64,000 nt of DNA from contig CAVPWG010000005.1 of assembly GCA_963709425.1 (NCBI GenBank), positions 682,001 through 746,000 of the forward strand, written 5' to 3'. Position numbers and translations under genes: made by a program. Of the stretch, positions 32,996-41,503 are shown piece after piece. The stretch's first letter is position 1. Each line of letters starts with the position of its first letter. This DNA is from JAICJC01 sp963709425. Its GTDB lineage: Bacteria; Actinomycetota; Thermoleophilia; Gaiellales; JAICJC01. The notes below the pieces were generated by a model that saw nothing but the letters and a program-made list of their open reading frames with translations, was not told the DNA's origin and did not search any database.

Positions 32996-33654
32996 TGCGC
33001 TACGACGCGGTCCTCCTGGACGCGTACGGGACGCTCGTCGAGCTGGACGACCCCTTCGAGCGGCTGCGCGAATCCGTGCGGCGCCACATCCGCGAGGACG
33101 TGGAGCTCGCAGACGCGGAACGGGCCTTCCGGGCCGAGATGACGCACTATTCCGGCCACTGCCACACCGCGTCTGACGCCGAGAGCCTGGCGGCGCTCCG
33201 ATCCGACTGCGCCGCGATCATCCTTGCCGAGCTGGGCCTCGAGGCGGCTCCGGGGGCCGCGGAGCGCATGCTCTCGGATGCGGTCGTCTTCCGTCTCCTG
33301 CCGGACGTCGAGCCGCTGCTCGGCGGCCTCGCGCAGGCCCAGGTGCCGGCGGCCGTCGTCTCGAACTGGGACTGGTCGCTGCGCCGGACGCTCGCCGCCC
33401 TCGGACTGGAGTTCGAGGCCATCGTGACCTGCGGCGAGACCGGCGTCCGAAAGCCCGATCCGCGCGTCTTCCTCGAGGCGCTCGGACGGCTGGGCGTCGC
33501 CCCGGCGCGAGCGCTCCATGTCGGCGACTCCGTCGACACCGACGCGGTCGGCGCGGAGGCGGCGGGCATCGACGCGCGCATCGTGGATCGCACCGGCGAA
33601 TCCGGCGGCCGGGATACGATCGCGTCGTTGACCGAGGTGCTGGAGCTCCTGTGA
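32995..33654 (+). CDS. HAD-superfamily hydrolase
   Basis: A 219-residue haloacid dehalogenase-like enzyme with a helical cap. Motif I is LLDAYGTLVEL with the nucleophile Asp; Tyr at the second acidic position is like dehalogenases, so it may not be a typical phosphatase. Motif II is VVSNWDWS, motif III KPDPRVF and motif IV VGDSVDTDAVGAEAAG. Substrate unknown. It overlaps the previous gene by one base (TGATG) and the next by four (GTGA). Confidence 0.88.
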   Translation: MRYDAVLLDAYGTLVELDDPFERLRESVRRHIREDVELADAERAFRAEMTHYSGHCHTASDAESLAALRSDCAAIILAELGLEAAPGAAERMLSDAVVFRLLPDVEPLLGGLAQAQVPAAVVSNWDWSLRRTLAALGLEFEAIVTCGETGVRKPDPRVFLEALGRLGVAPARALHVGDSVDTDAVGAEAAGIDARIVDRTGESGGRDTIASLTEVLELL

Positions 33655-34802
33655 ACGACCGCCGGCTCGGAACCGCCGCCGTTCACGCCGGGCGCCCGCC
33701 CAGCCTGCCGGGCGATCCTGTGGTCGAGCCTGTCCACCGCTCGGTGATCTACGAGTTCGAGTCGGCCGCCGAGTTCGGCGCGATCATGGCCGACGAGCGG
33801 CGCGGCTACCTCTATACGCGGATCCGTAACCCGTCCACCGACGAGCTCGCGGCGGTGGTCGCCGAGCTGGAGGGCGCCGAGACGGCGCACTGCTTCGCCT
33901 CAGGCATGGGCGCGCTCACGGCGTTGATCAGCGTGATGGCGCCTCCCGGTGCCGGCGTCGTCGCTGCGAAGCAGATCTACGGGCAGACGCACCGGCTCGT
34001 GGGCCTGCGCCCGGACGGAGCGCACTTCGACGTCGGAGACATCGACGGGCTGCGCCGGGTCGTCTCCGGAGCGGCGCTCGTGGTCGTCGAAACGCTGTCG
34101 AACCCGAACCTGGCGGTCGCCGACCTGCCGGCGATCTGCGAGGTGGCGCACGCGGCGGGAGCCCGCGTCCTGGTCGACAACACCGTCGCGACGCCGGTGA
34201 ACTGCCGGCCGCTCGAGTGGGGCGCCGACATGGTCATGCACTCGGCGACCAAGTACCTGAACGGGCACTCGGACGTGCTCGCGGGTGTCGCGGCGGGGCC
34301 CGAGTCGCTCATGTCCGAGGTGCGGACGAGCGCGCTCGAGCTCGGCGCGACCCTCTCGCCCGACTCCGCATGGCTCGTCCGCCGGGGCATCCGAACGCTC
34401 CACCTCCGCGTCGAGCGGGCCGGCCAGAACGCCATGCGAGTCGCGGAGTTCCTCGAGGCCCATCCGCGTGTTCTCCGCGTCGTCTATCCGGGCCTCTCGT
34501 CGCATCCGGCCCACGACGTGGCGAAGCGAATCCTCGACGGCTACGGCGCGATGCTGGCCTTCGAGATCGAGGGCGGCCGGGCCGCCGGCGAGGCGGCGAT
34601 GGACCGCGTGCGCCTGTGTGTGCGTGCGACCAGCCTGGGCGGCGTCGAGACCTGCGTCTCGCACCCGGCGTCAACCAGCCACCGCCAGCTCACCGACGCG
34701 GAGCTGGAGGACGCCGGGATCAGGGCCGGCGATCTCCGCCTCGCGGTCGGGATCGAGGACGCAAACGATCTGATCGAGGACCTCGACCAGGCGCTTCGGT
34801 GA
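33651..34802 (+). CDS. Cys/Met metabolism PLP enzyme (cystathionine gamma-synthase/lyase family)
   Basis: A 383-residue fold-type I PLP enzyme. PLP Lys is in MHSATKYLNGHSDVLAG. Other marks are YTRIRNPSTDELAAVVAELEGAE, CFASGMGA, ETLSNPNLAVADL, VLVDNTVATPVNCRPLEWGAD and SLGGVETCVSHPASTSHRQL. It may be cystathionine gamma-synthase, gamma-lyase, methionine gamma-lyase or O-acetylhomoserine sulfhydrylase, which cannot be told apart here. A GTG start overlaps the HAD stop. Confidence 0.88.
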   Translation: MNDRRLGTAAVHAGRPPSLPGDPVVEPVHRSVIYEFESAAEFGAIMADERRGYLYTRIRNPSTDELAAVVAELEGAETAHCFASGMGALTALISVMAPPGAGVVAAKQIYGQTHRLVGLRPDGAHFDVGDIDGLRRVVSGAALVVVETLSNPNLAVADLPAICEVAHAAGARVLVDNTVATPVNCRPLEWGADMVMHSATKYLNGHSDVLAGVAAGPESLMSEVRTSALELGATLSPDSAWLVRRGIRTLHLRVERAGQNAMRVAEFLEAHPRVLRVVYPGLSSHPAHDVAKRILDGYGAMLAFEIEGGRAAGEAAMDRVRLCVRATSLGGVETCVSHPASTSHRQLTDAELEDAGIRAGDLRLAVGIEDANDLIEDLDQALR

Positions 34803-35458
34803 CGCCGGAACGGCGGGTGTCGCCGTGGTGGATGCTGCTCCCGGCGATCCTGTTCGTCGCGAACTTCATCGGCGGGCTGACGCAGGACACGGGCGATCGC
34901 GCGAACGCCGTCTACGACCTGCCGACGCTGGTCGGATCCGGCGCGATCGAGGTGGCATTCGCCGCGTACGCCGTGCTCGCGGTGCGCATCTCGGCGCAGC
35001 CGATCGCCGAGACGCTCGCGATCCGGCGAGTGCCGCTTCGTGCAGCCGTCGTGACCGGCGCGATCGGGCTCGTGGTCATCCTGGCGTCCGAGGCGCTGCT
35101 CGACCCGATCTTCAACGGCGGCGCGCAGCAGGGGATCGAGCCGACCCACAGCCCGCAGACGACCCACCAGTGGGTCGCGGTCGCCGTTGCGGCGCTCACG
35201 CTCGTCGTCGTCGCGCCGGTCGCCGAGGAGCTGATCTTCCGCGGCCTTGGCTTCGCGGCGTTCGGCTCGGTGGCCGTCCCCGTCACGTCGCTCCTGTTCG
35301 CGATCGCCCACGGCCTGCCGTCGCTCCTCGTGGAGGTCGCGGTCGCCGGCCTCGTGCTCGCCGAGATCCGGCGTCGCACCGGCTCGGTGCTCCCGGGAAT
35401 GGGCGTTCACATGGCGTTCAACGGGCTCGCGCTCGTCATCGCGTTTCTGACCGTATGA
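34799..35458 (+). CDS. CPBP-family intramembrane metalloprotease
   Basis: A 219-residue membrane protein with about six helices. The CPBP/Rce1 motifs are VAEELIFRGLGF (EExxxR), FAIAHG and MGVHMAFNGLAL (HxxxN). These enzymes cleave within the membrane or modify prenylated or peptide substrates. The GTG start overlaps the stop of the PLP-enzyme gene (GTGA). No bacteriocin or prenyl-protein gene is near, so its target is unknown. Confidence 0.87.
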   Translation: MTPERRVSPWWMLLPAILFVANFIGGLTQDTGDRANAVYDLPTLVGSGAIEVAFAAYAVLAVRISAQPIAETLAIRRVPLRAAVVTGAIGLVVILASEALLDPIFNGGAQQGIEPTHSPQTTHQWVAVAVAALTLVVVAPVAEELIFRGLGFAAFGSVAVPVTSLLFAIAHGLPSLLVEVAVAGLVLAEIRRRTGSVLPGMGVHMAFNGLALVIAFLTV

Positions 35459-35506
35459 GGCGGGGTGGCTTCGACCTCTGTGACCGTGCCTGCCTACACT
35501 CCCGCC

Positions 35507-35788
35507 ATGCCGAACGCCGCCCAGGACCCCGTCGTCGACGACCTTCGGGCCCGCATCACGGCAGCCGACGCCGAGCTCGTCACGGCCGTGAATCGCCGCG
35601 CATCCCTCGTCGCTGAGCTGCACGCGCACAAGCGCGCGCAGGGCTACGAGGTGTTCGATTCCACCCGCGAGGAACAGGTGATCGCCGCGGCGATCCAGGC
35701 CAACCGCGGGCCGATCTCAGACGCGGGCCTGCGCGAGCTCTACCGTGTCATCTTGCCCCTCTGCACACGGGAGGCCGCAGACTCATGA
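35507..35788 (+). CDS. AroQ-type chorismate mutase
   Basis: A 93-residue all-helical chorismate mutase, which rearranges chorismate to prephenate for Phe and Tyr synthesis. It shows DDLRARITAADAELVTAVNRRASLVAELHAHK, EVFDSTREEQVIAAA and a C-terminal helix LRELYRVILPLC. The ATG at 35507 is preferred to an upstream GTG-containing extension, which is not family-like. The end overlaps the ABC ATPase gene (ATGA). No other aromatic pathway gene is nearby. Confidence 0.87.
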   Translation: MPNAAQDPVVDDLRARITAADAELVTAVNRRASLVAELHAHKRAQGYEVFDSTREEQVIAAAIQANRGPISDAGLRELYRVILPLCTREAADS

Positions 35789-36525
35789 GCGCCACCGCCA
35801 CCGCCGTCGTCTCCGCCCGCGACGTCACCCGCCGCTACGGCGAGGGCGACGCCGCGGTCGACGCCCTCCGCGGGATCACCCTCGACATCGTCCCCGGCCA
35901 GTTCGCCGCGATCATGGGCCCGTCGGGGTCGGGCAAGTCGACGCTCATGCACATCCTGGCGGGGCTCGACAAGCCCACCGCCGGCGTGGTCGAGATCGCC
36001 GGGATCGACATCACGGACCTGTCGGACAGCCGTCTCACCCTCCTTCGCCGCCACCAGGTCGGTTTCATCTTCCAGTTCTTCAACCTGCTCCCGATGCTGA
36101 CCGCCGAGGAGAACATCCTGCTGCCCCTGCGGCTGGCCGGGGAGAACATCGATCGCGCATGGGCGGACGAGATCATCGACCAGGTCGGCCTCGATGACCG
36201 GCGCAAGCACCGGCCGTCCGAGCTGTCCGGCGGCCAGCAGCAGCGCGTCGCGATCGCCCGCGCTCTCGCCTCGCGCCCGGCCGTGTTGTTCGCTGACGAG
36301 CCGACCGGCAACCTCGACTCGACCACCAGCAGCGAGATCCTCGATCTGTTGCGAACCATGGTCACGACGCACGGGCAGACCATGGTGATGGTCACGCACG
36401 ACGCCAACGCGGCCGCCATGGCCGACCGGGTGCTGTTCCTGGCGGACGGCCAGATCGTGCGCGACCAGGGCCGCTCCGACGCGTCGGAGGTGCTCGCGGC
36501 GATGGCGGAGGTCAGCGCGCGTTGA
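35785..36525 (+). CDS. MacB/LolD-type ABC transporter ATP-binding protein
   Basis: A 246-residue ABC ATPase. Walker A GPSGSGKSTLMHIL, Q-loop FIFQFFNLLPMLTAEENILLPL, signature LSGGQQQRVAIARAL, Walker B AVLFADEPTGNLDS and switch MVMVTHDANAAAMADR are all present, in the form of MacB/LolD/FtsE proteins. It overlaps the permease gene by one base (TGATG), forming a two-gene exporter. Confidence 0.94.
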   Translation: MSATATAVVSARDVTRRYGEGDAAVDALRGITLDIVPGQFAAIMGPSGSGKSTLMHILAGLDKPTAGVVEIAGIDITDLSDSRLTLLRRHQVGFIFQFFNLLPMLTAEENILLPLRLAGENIDRAWADEIIDQVGLDDRRKHRPSELSGGQQQRVAIARALASRPAVLFADEPTGNLDSTTSSEILDLLRTMVTTHGQTMVMVTHDANAAAMADRVLFLADGQIVRDQGRSDASEVLAAMAEVSAR

Positions 36526-39332
36526 TGCAGGTCGCGATCCGTGGGTTGTGGGGGCGCAAGCTGCGCACGGTCCTGACTGCGCTCTCGATCGTCCTCGGCA
36601 CGGCGATGATCACGGGCACCTTCATCCTCCGCGATCAGATCAACAATGCGTTCTCGGACATCTTCCACGAGAGCAACAAGGGCATCGACGTGGTGCTCTC
36701 CAAGAAGACCGCGTTCACGTCCGACAACGGCACCGTCGCCGGACCGCTGCCCGAATCGGTGATCGCCACCGCCAAGACGGCGGAGGGCGTCGACAAGGTC
36801 GAGGGCCAGATCCAGGCCACCGGCTCGATCGTCGTCGACGGCAAATACGTCACCGGGAGCGGCGGCGCGCCCAACCTCGTGTTCTCGTACGTCACCGAGC
36901 CGTTCTCGAACTCCCAGTTCATCGGCGGCGGCCCGCCGACGGACAACACGGTCGCCATCAACCAGAAGCTCGCGAACGACGAGCACCTGAAGACCGGCGA
37001 CCACGTCAAGCTGGCCACCGACACCGGCGAGGTGCCGGTCACGATTTCTGGCGTCTTCAAGCTCGCGGGCGTGTCGTCGATCGGCGGAGCGACGCTCGTC
37101 GTGCCCACGTTCCACAACGCCCAGCAGTGGTACGACCGGATCGGCAAGACGTCGGTCGTCTATCTGTCGGCGCAGTCCGGCCTCTCTCCGACCGAGCTGA
37201 AGAAGAACGTCGAGGCGGTCGTGCCGAGCGACGTCAAGGTGCAGACGGGCGAGCAGAACGCGGACGAGCAGACCAGCGACGTCGAGGGCGCCACCAGCTT
37301 CCTGACCTACATCCTGCTCGCGTTCGCCGGCGCCGCGGTGTTCGTCGGCCTCTTCATCATCTTCAACACGTACTCCATCACGGTCGCCCAGCGGATGCGC
37401 GAGTTCGCGATGCTGCGCACGCTCGGCGCCAGCCGGCGGCAGGTGATGCGCTCGGTGCTCCTCGAAGCCGCGCTCATGGGGCTCGTCGCTTCGCTGATCG
37501 GGATCGGGTTCGGCATCCTGCTCGCGATCGGCCTGAACGCGCTCTTCAAGGCGGTCGGCGTCGACCTGCCGACCGCGGCGCTGACGATCCCGATCGTGTG
37601 GAGCGTTCTGCTCCCGCTGGCCGTCGGCCTCGGCGCCGCGCTCGTGGCGTCGGTCGCGCCGGCGGTGAAGGCCACCCGCGTGCCGCCTATCGCCGCGCTG
37701 CGCGAGGGCTTCTCGCTGCCCGCGGGCCGGCTCGCCCCGTTCGTTCCGTACATCGGCATCGCGGGCGCGGCTCTCGGCGTGGCTGTGATCGCGTTCGCCA
37801 TCCGTGCCGGTGGGGGCGGCAGCCGCGTCCTCCTGACCATGGCCGCCGGCGCGATCATCGCGTTTCTCGGCATGAGCATGCTGTCCCAGCTCCTGATCGT
37901 GCCGATCGCGGCTGCGCTCGGCGCCGTCCTCGAGGTGGGGCTGCGGATCTCGCGATTCCTGGGCGGCGTCCGTGACCGCATCCCGGTGCTCGGCCGGCTG
38001 GTCCGCAGGGTGGGCTACGGCCTGACGCTGGGCTATGTCTGGGCCGGCATCATCACCGCGCTCATACTTCTCTCGGTCCTGCGAGGCGGCGTCTCGGGCG
38101 GGACGCTCATCGCGGCAGTCGTGGTGTTGGCGATCGGCGGCGGCCTCTTCCTCCTCGGGTGGAAGCGGCGCCTGCGCGAGTGGCCGTGGGACGCCTCGTC
38201 ACCGACCGCGGGCGTGCTGGCCCGCGAGAACACCTCGCGGAATCCGAACCGAACCGCGGTGACATCTGCGGCGCTCATGATCGGCGTGGCACTGATCGTG
38301 TTCGTGGCCGTCTTCGTGAACGGGTTCAAGGAGTCGTTCCTCGGCGCGATCGACCGCTCGATCACGAGCGACCTGATCATCCAGGGCCAGAGCTTCCAGA
38401 CAATCCCGGCGCCCGTCGTGAATGCCGCGGCCAAGGTGCCGGGGGTCGCGACCGCCTCGGGCATCCAGTTCGCCGACGCGAAGATCGGAAACGGCGGCAT
38501 CGACACGGTGAACGGCGTCGATCCGGCCACGTTCTCGAACGTCTACCGGTTCGACTGGCTGAAGGGCGGGTCAAACACGCTGCTGCGCAACCTGACGCCG
38601 GAGCAGGCCCTGATCGAGGAGCAGTTCGCGAAGTCGCACGATCTCGACCCGGGCGACAGCTTCAACATCACCAGCATCGACGGCAACAAGCTCCACTTGA
38701 AAGTGGCCGGCGAGTACAAGGATCCAAGCCTGATGACCGGCCTGATCATCCCGGCGAAGACGCTCACCACCTTCTCGCCGGGCAGCAAGGATCCCCAGAT
38801 CGTGCTGGTGTCCTTCGACAGCGGCCCTGCGGGCGCACAGGCGGAGCAGTCGATCCGGCAGGCGCTGAAGTCGTTCCCGGCGGCCAAGGTGCAGACGAAT
38901 GCGCAGTACAAGAAGGACGCCGAGGACTTCGTGAACGGCCTCCTGCAGTTCCTCTACGTCCTGCTCGCGATGTGCCTGATCATCAGCCTGATCGGGATCG
39001 TGAACACGCTGGCGTTGTCGGTGTTCGAGCGGACGCGGGAGATCGGCATGCTGCGGGCTGTCGGCATGACCCGCCGCCAGCTGCGGCGGGTGATCCGCTA
39101 CGAGTCCACGATCACGGCGATCATCGGAGGGATCCTGGGGATCGTTGTCGGCCTGGTGTTCGGCTGGATCGTCGCGCAGGGCCTGTCCGACCAGGGGCTC
39201 GTGTTCGTCGTGCCGTACAGCCAGCTGGTCGGCTTCCTGATCGTCGCCACCCTGTTCGGCGTCCTGGCGGCGATCCTGCCGGCCCGGCGAGCGGCCAAGC
39301 TCAACGTGCTCGAAGCGCTGCAATACGAGTAG
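36525..39332 (+). CDS. FtsX-like ABC transporter permease (MacB type)
   Basis: A 935-residue permease with two FtsX units. The first has a helix near residues 14-32, a large extracytoplasmic MacB_PCD domain (about 35-260) and three helices with MREFAMLRTLGASRRQVM. A middle part adds more helices (about 390-560). The second unit repeats helix, extracytoplasmic domain (about 600-800) and three helices with TREIGMLRAVGMTRRQLRR. Such actinobacterial transporters move lipoproteins, lipids or peptides by mechanotransmission. ATG is chosen over a TTG one codon earlier. Confidence 0.92.
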   Translation: MQVAIRGLWGRKLRTVLTALSIVLGTAMITGTFILRDQINNAFSDIFHESNKGIDVVLSKKTAFTSDNGTVAGPLPESVIATAKTAEGVDKVEGQIQATGSIVVDGKYVTGSGGAPNLVFSYVTEPFSNSQFIGGGPPTDNTVAINQKLANDEHLKTGDHVKLATDTGEVPVTISGVFKLAGVSSIGGATLVVPTFHNAQQWYDRIGKTSVVYLSAQSGLSPTELKKNVEAVVPSDVKVQTGEQNADEQTSDVEGATSFLTYILLAFAGAAVFVGLFIIFNTYSITVAQRMREFAMLRTLGASRRQVMRSVLLEAALMGLVASLIGIGFGILLAIGLNALFKAVGVDLPTAALTIPIVWSVLLPLAVGLGAALVASVAPAVKATRVPPIAALREGFSLPAGRLAPFVPYIGIAGAALGVAVIAFAIRAGGGGSRVLLTMAAGAIIAFLGMSMLSQLLIVPIAAALGAVLEVGLRISRFLGGVRDRIPVLGRLVRRVGYGLTLGYVWAGIITALILLSVLRGGVSGGTLIAAVVVLAIGGGLFLLGWKRRLREWPWDASSPTAGVLARENTSRNPNRTAVTSAALMIGVALIVFVAVFVNGFKESFLGAIDRSITSDLIIQGQSFQTIPAPVVNAAAKVPGVATASGIQFADAKIGNGGIDTVNGVDPATFSNVYRFDWLKGGSNTLLRNLTPEQALIEEQFAKSHDLDPGDSFNITSIDGNKLHLKVAGEYKDPSLMTGLIIPAKTLTTFSPGSKDPQIVLVSFDSGPAGAQAEQSIRQALKSFPAAKVQTNAQYKKDAEDFVNGLLQFLYVLLAMCLIISLIGIVNTLALSVFERTREIGMLRAVGMTRRQLRRVIRYESTITAIIGGILGIVVGLVFGWIVAQGLSDQGLVFVVPYSQLVGFLIVATLFGVLAAILPARRAAKLNVLEALQYE

Positions 39333-39389
39333 CCCGTGGGGCCGCCGCACAGGCTCCCGAGCCCGGGCCGATCGTCGACGAGGGCGAGC

Positions 39390-39608
39390 TCAGGCACGCA
39401 CGGCTCCCGACTGGATCCGGGCGCAGACCGCGGCCACATCGGCGCCGGTGTGCGGCTCCCGCGCAACGATGAGGAACACGTCGTCGCCGGCCACGGTGCC
39501 TGCGACCTCGGCGATCTCGGTGACGTCGAACGCCCGCGCGACCGGCATGGCGTTCGCAGGCGCCGTCTTCAGCAGGAGCAGGCTGCCGGACGGCTCCATC
39601 GTGCGCAC
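39390..39608 (-). CDS. argR: ArgR C-terminal domain only
   Basis: A 72-residue protein that matches just the C-terminal, arginine-binding and hexamer-forming domain of arginine repressor: GSLLLLKTAPANAMPVARAFD, AGTVAGDDVFLIVAREPHTGADVAAV. The Asp pair of the AGDD motif that contacts arginine is kept. The winged helix-turn-helix that should precede it is absent: the upstream sequence is the hisA 3' end. A GTG start is assumed, 22 bases after the hisA stop. It may be a gene remnant or a stand-alone sensor domain. Confidence 0.65.
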   Translation of the reverse strand: MRTMEPSGSLLLLKTAPANAMPVARAFDVTEIAEVAGTVAGDDVFLIVAREPHTGADVAAVCARIQSGAVRA

Positions 39609-39630
39609 GAGCGCCAGCGCCTCACGACCG

Positions 39631-40302
39631 TCACTCCTCGTAGAGCGCCCGCCCCACGATGACGGTATCTGCGCCCGCCCCCACGGCCGCTGTCACGTCG
39701 ACGGGCGCGTAGACGCCGCCCGCCGCGATCAGCTCGCCCGGCACGTCCGGCCGCAGGCGGCCGATCAGGCTCGCGTCCGGGCCGGCTCCGGTGCCGTCTC
39801 GGTCGATGGCCGTCACGGCGACGTCCCGAACACCCGCATCGGCCAGCCGTCGCACGAGCTCGACAGGATCCGCGCCCGAGTCTGCGACCCACCCGCGCAC
39901 GCGCACGCTCCCGTCCCGGCAGTCGATCGCTGCAACGACGCGGCCGGTCTCGCGCGCGATCCGGCCGGCGGTCTCGGGCTCCTCGGCGGCGAGCGTCCCG
40001 ACGACCACGCGCCAGGCGCCGGTCCCGAGCGCCTCCGCCACGTCGGCCTCGCTCCGGATGCCGCCGCCCAGCTGGACACGCACGCCGGGGAGTGCCGAGA
40101 TGCGGCCGATGATCTGGGAATGGGCGGCGGGCCGCGCGCCGTCCCGGGCGGCGTCGAGGTCGACGACGTGCAGCCGCGACGCGCCCGCGGTGACGAGCCC
40201 CTCCGCCACCGCGACCGGGTCGTCCGCATAGACGGTGACACGGTCGTAGCGGCCCTGGTGCAGGCGCACGACCCGCCCCCCGAGAAGGTCGATCGCCGGC
40301 AT
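39631..40302 (-). CDS. hisA: ProFAR isomerase
   Basis: A 223-residue (beta-alpha)8 isomerase for the fourth step of histidine synthesis (ProFAR to PRFAR). Phosphate sites VQLGGGIRSEADVAEAL and ELIAAGGVYAPVDVTAAV, and catalytic Asp residues in PAIDLLGGRVVRL and TAIDRDGTGAGPD are visible. A GGGGGAAG ribosome site precedes the ATG. It runs divergently from hisR and the rest of the his operon across the palindromic operator, and TAAAAC at 40325-40320 could be its -10 box. Confidence 0.94.
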   Translation of the reverse strand: MPAIDLLGGRVVRLHQGRYDRVTVYADDPVAVAEGLVTAGASRLHVVDLDAARDGARPAAHSQIIGRISALPGVRVQLGGGIRSEADVAEALGTGAWRVVVGTLAAEEPETAGRIARETGRVVAAIDCRDGSVRVRGWVADSGADPVELVRRLADAGVRDVAVTAIDRDGTGAGPDASLIGRLRPDVPGELIAAGGVYAPVDVTAAVGAGADTVIVGRALYEE

Positions 40303-40320
40303 TGCTCGCTTCCCCCACCG

Positions 40321-40336
40321 TTTTAGCATGCTAAAA
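40321..40336. promoter_or_regulatory. 16-bp palindromic operator between hisA and hisR
   Basis: TTTTAGCATGCTAAAA is a perfect palindrome and an AT-rich spot in GC-rich DNA. It overlaps a plus-strand -10 box TAAAAT (40332-40337, nine bases before the hisR ATG) and a minus-strand TAAAAC for hisA. A further TGCTA half-site follows at 40337-40341. A TrpR-like protein is encoded next to it, so it is the likely binding site. Confidence 0.7.
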
Positions 40337-40346
40337 TGCTATCACG

Positions 40347-40646
40347 ATGAGCGAATGGCGCACACCCGAGGTCGAGGATCTGTGCGACGCGGTGGTCGCG
40401 CTCCGCAGCCGCGACGAGGCGGCGGCGTTCCTGCGCGACGTCTGCACGCTCCACGAGCTCGAGGTCATGGCCCACCGGTGGCACGCGGCGCAGCTGCTCG
40501 ACCGCGGCATCCCCTATGCCGAGGTCGCACGCACCGTGCGCGGCTCCACCGCCACGGTCACACGCGTCGCGCACTGGCTTCGCCACGGCGAGGGCGGCTA
40601 CCGGCTCGTGCTCGATCGCCGCAGCCGGTCCACGAGGCGGCCGTGA
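40347..40646 (+). CDS. hisR: TrpR-like YerC/YecD family regulator of histidine genes
   Basis: A 99-residue DNA-binding protein of the TrpR/YerC fold. It has ALRSRDEAAAFLRDVCTLHELEVMAHRWHAAQLL, then the helix-turn-helix PYAEVARTVRGSTATVTRVAHWL, the part homologous to the TrpR recognition helix. YerC family proteins have been predicted to regulate histidine operons (often called HisR). Being the first gene of the his operon, with a palindrome at its promoter, fits autoregulation with histidine as likely signal (inference). Its end overlaps hisG (GTGA). Confidence 0.82.
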   Translation: MSEWRTPEVEDLCDAVVALRSRDEAAAFLRDVCTLHELEVMAHRWHAAQLLDRGIPYAEVARTVRGSTATVTRVAHWLRHGEGGYRLVLDRRSRSTRRP

Positions 40647-41503
40647 CGCGCCCGTTCCGACTGGCGCTGCCGTCGAAGGGGCGGCTGCACGCCCCCGCGC
40701 TCGAGCTCGCGCGGGCCGCCGGCGTCGAGGTCGACGTCAACGGCCGTGCGCTCCACGCGCACTGCTCGCGCTGGGACATCGAGGTCCTGTTCGCGCGTGC
40801 GGACGATATCCCGGCGTGGACCGCTGACGGAGCCGTCGACGCGGCCGTCGCCGGCCACGATCAGATCGTCGAGTCCGGCGCCGATGTCGACGAGCTCGTG
40901 CCGCTCGGGTTCGGGCGCTGCGCGCTGGAGGTGGCCGTGCCGGCCGGGGGCCGCATCGACGCCGTCTCGGAGCTCGACGGCGGGCGGGTCGCAACGGCCC
41001 ACCCGCGGACGGCCGAGGCGTTCTTCGCCGCCGCGGGCCTGGCCGTCGAGACCGTCCCGATCCGCGGCTCGGTCGAGCTGGCCCCACGGCTCGACGCCGC
41101 CGACGGGATCGTCGACCTCGTCTCGAGCGGCGACACGCTGCGCCAGAACGGCCTGCGCCCGATCGCCACGGTGCTCGAGTCGCAGGCGACGCTGGTCGCC
41201 CGCCGCGGCCTCGGCGGGCGCGCCCGCGCCGTCGCCGACGAGCTCGCGACCGTGATCGAGAGCGTCGTGGCGGCCCGCGGCAAGCGCTACCTGATGCTGA
41301 ACGCGCCGGACGACTCGCTCGACGAGGTCATCTCGCTCCTGCCGGGCATGGACTCGCCGACGGTCCTGCCGCTGGCGCGCGGCGGCCTGCACGCCGTCCA
41401 CGCGGTGGTCGACGCCGACGCGGTCGCCGACCTGCTCGCCCCGCTGCGGGCGGCAGGCGCCCGCTCGCTGCTCGTGCTCCCGATCCAGAACCTCATCCCA
41501 TGA
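40643..41503 (+). CDS. hisG: ATP phosphoribosyltransferase, long form
   Basis: A 286-residue HisG, the first enzyme of histidine synthesis. FRLALPSKGRLHAPALELARAAG, DIPAWTADGAVDAAVAGHD, VATAHPRTAEAFFAAAG and the PRPP-binding GIVDLVSSGDTLRQNGL are family marks. The C-terminal ~80 residues (KRYLMLNAPDDSLDEVISLLPG...) are the ACT-like histidine feedback domain of the long form, so HisZ is not needed. The GTG start overlaps hisR and the end overlaps hisC-hisB (ATGA). Confidence 0.94.
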   Translation: MTRPFRLALPSKGRLHAPALELARAAGVEVDVNGRALHAHCSRWDIEVLFARADDIPAWTADGAVDAAVAGHDQIVESGADVDELVPLGFGRCALEVAVPAGGRIDAVSELDGGRVATAHPRTAEAFFAAAGLAVETVPIRGSVELAPRLDAADGIVDLVSSGDTLRQNGLRPIATVLESQATLVARRGLGGRARAVADELATVIESVVAARGKRYLMLNAPDDSLDEVISLLPGMDSPTVLPLARGGLHAVHAVVDADAVADLLAPLRAAGARSLLVLPIQNLIP

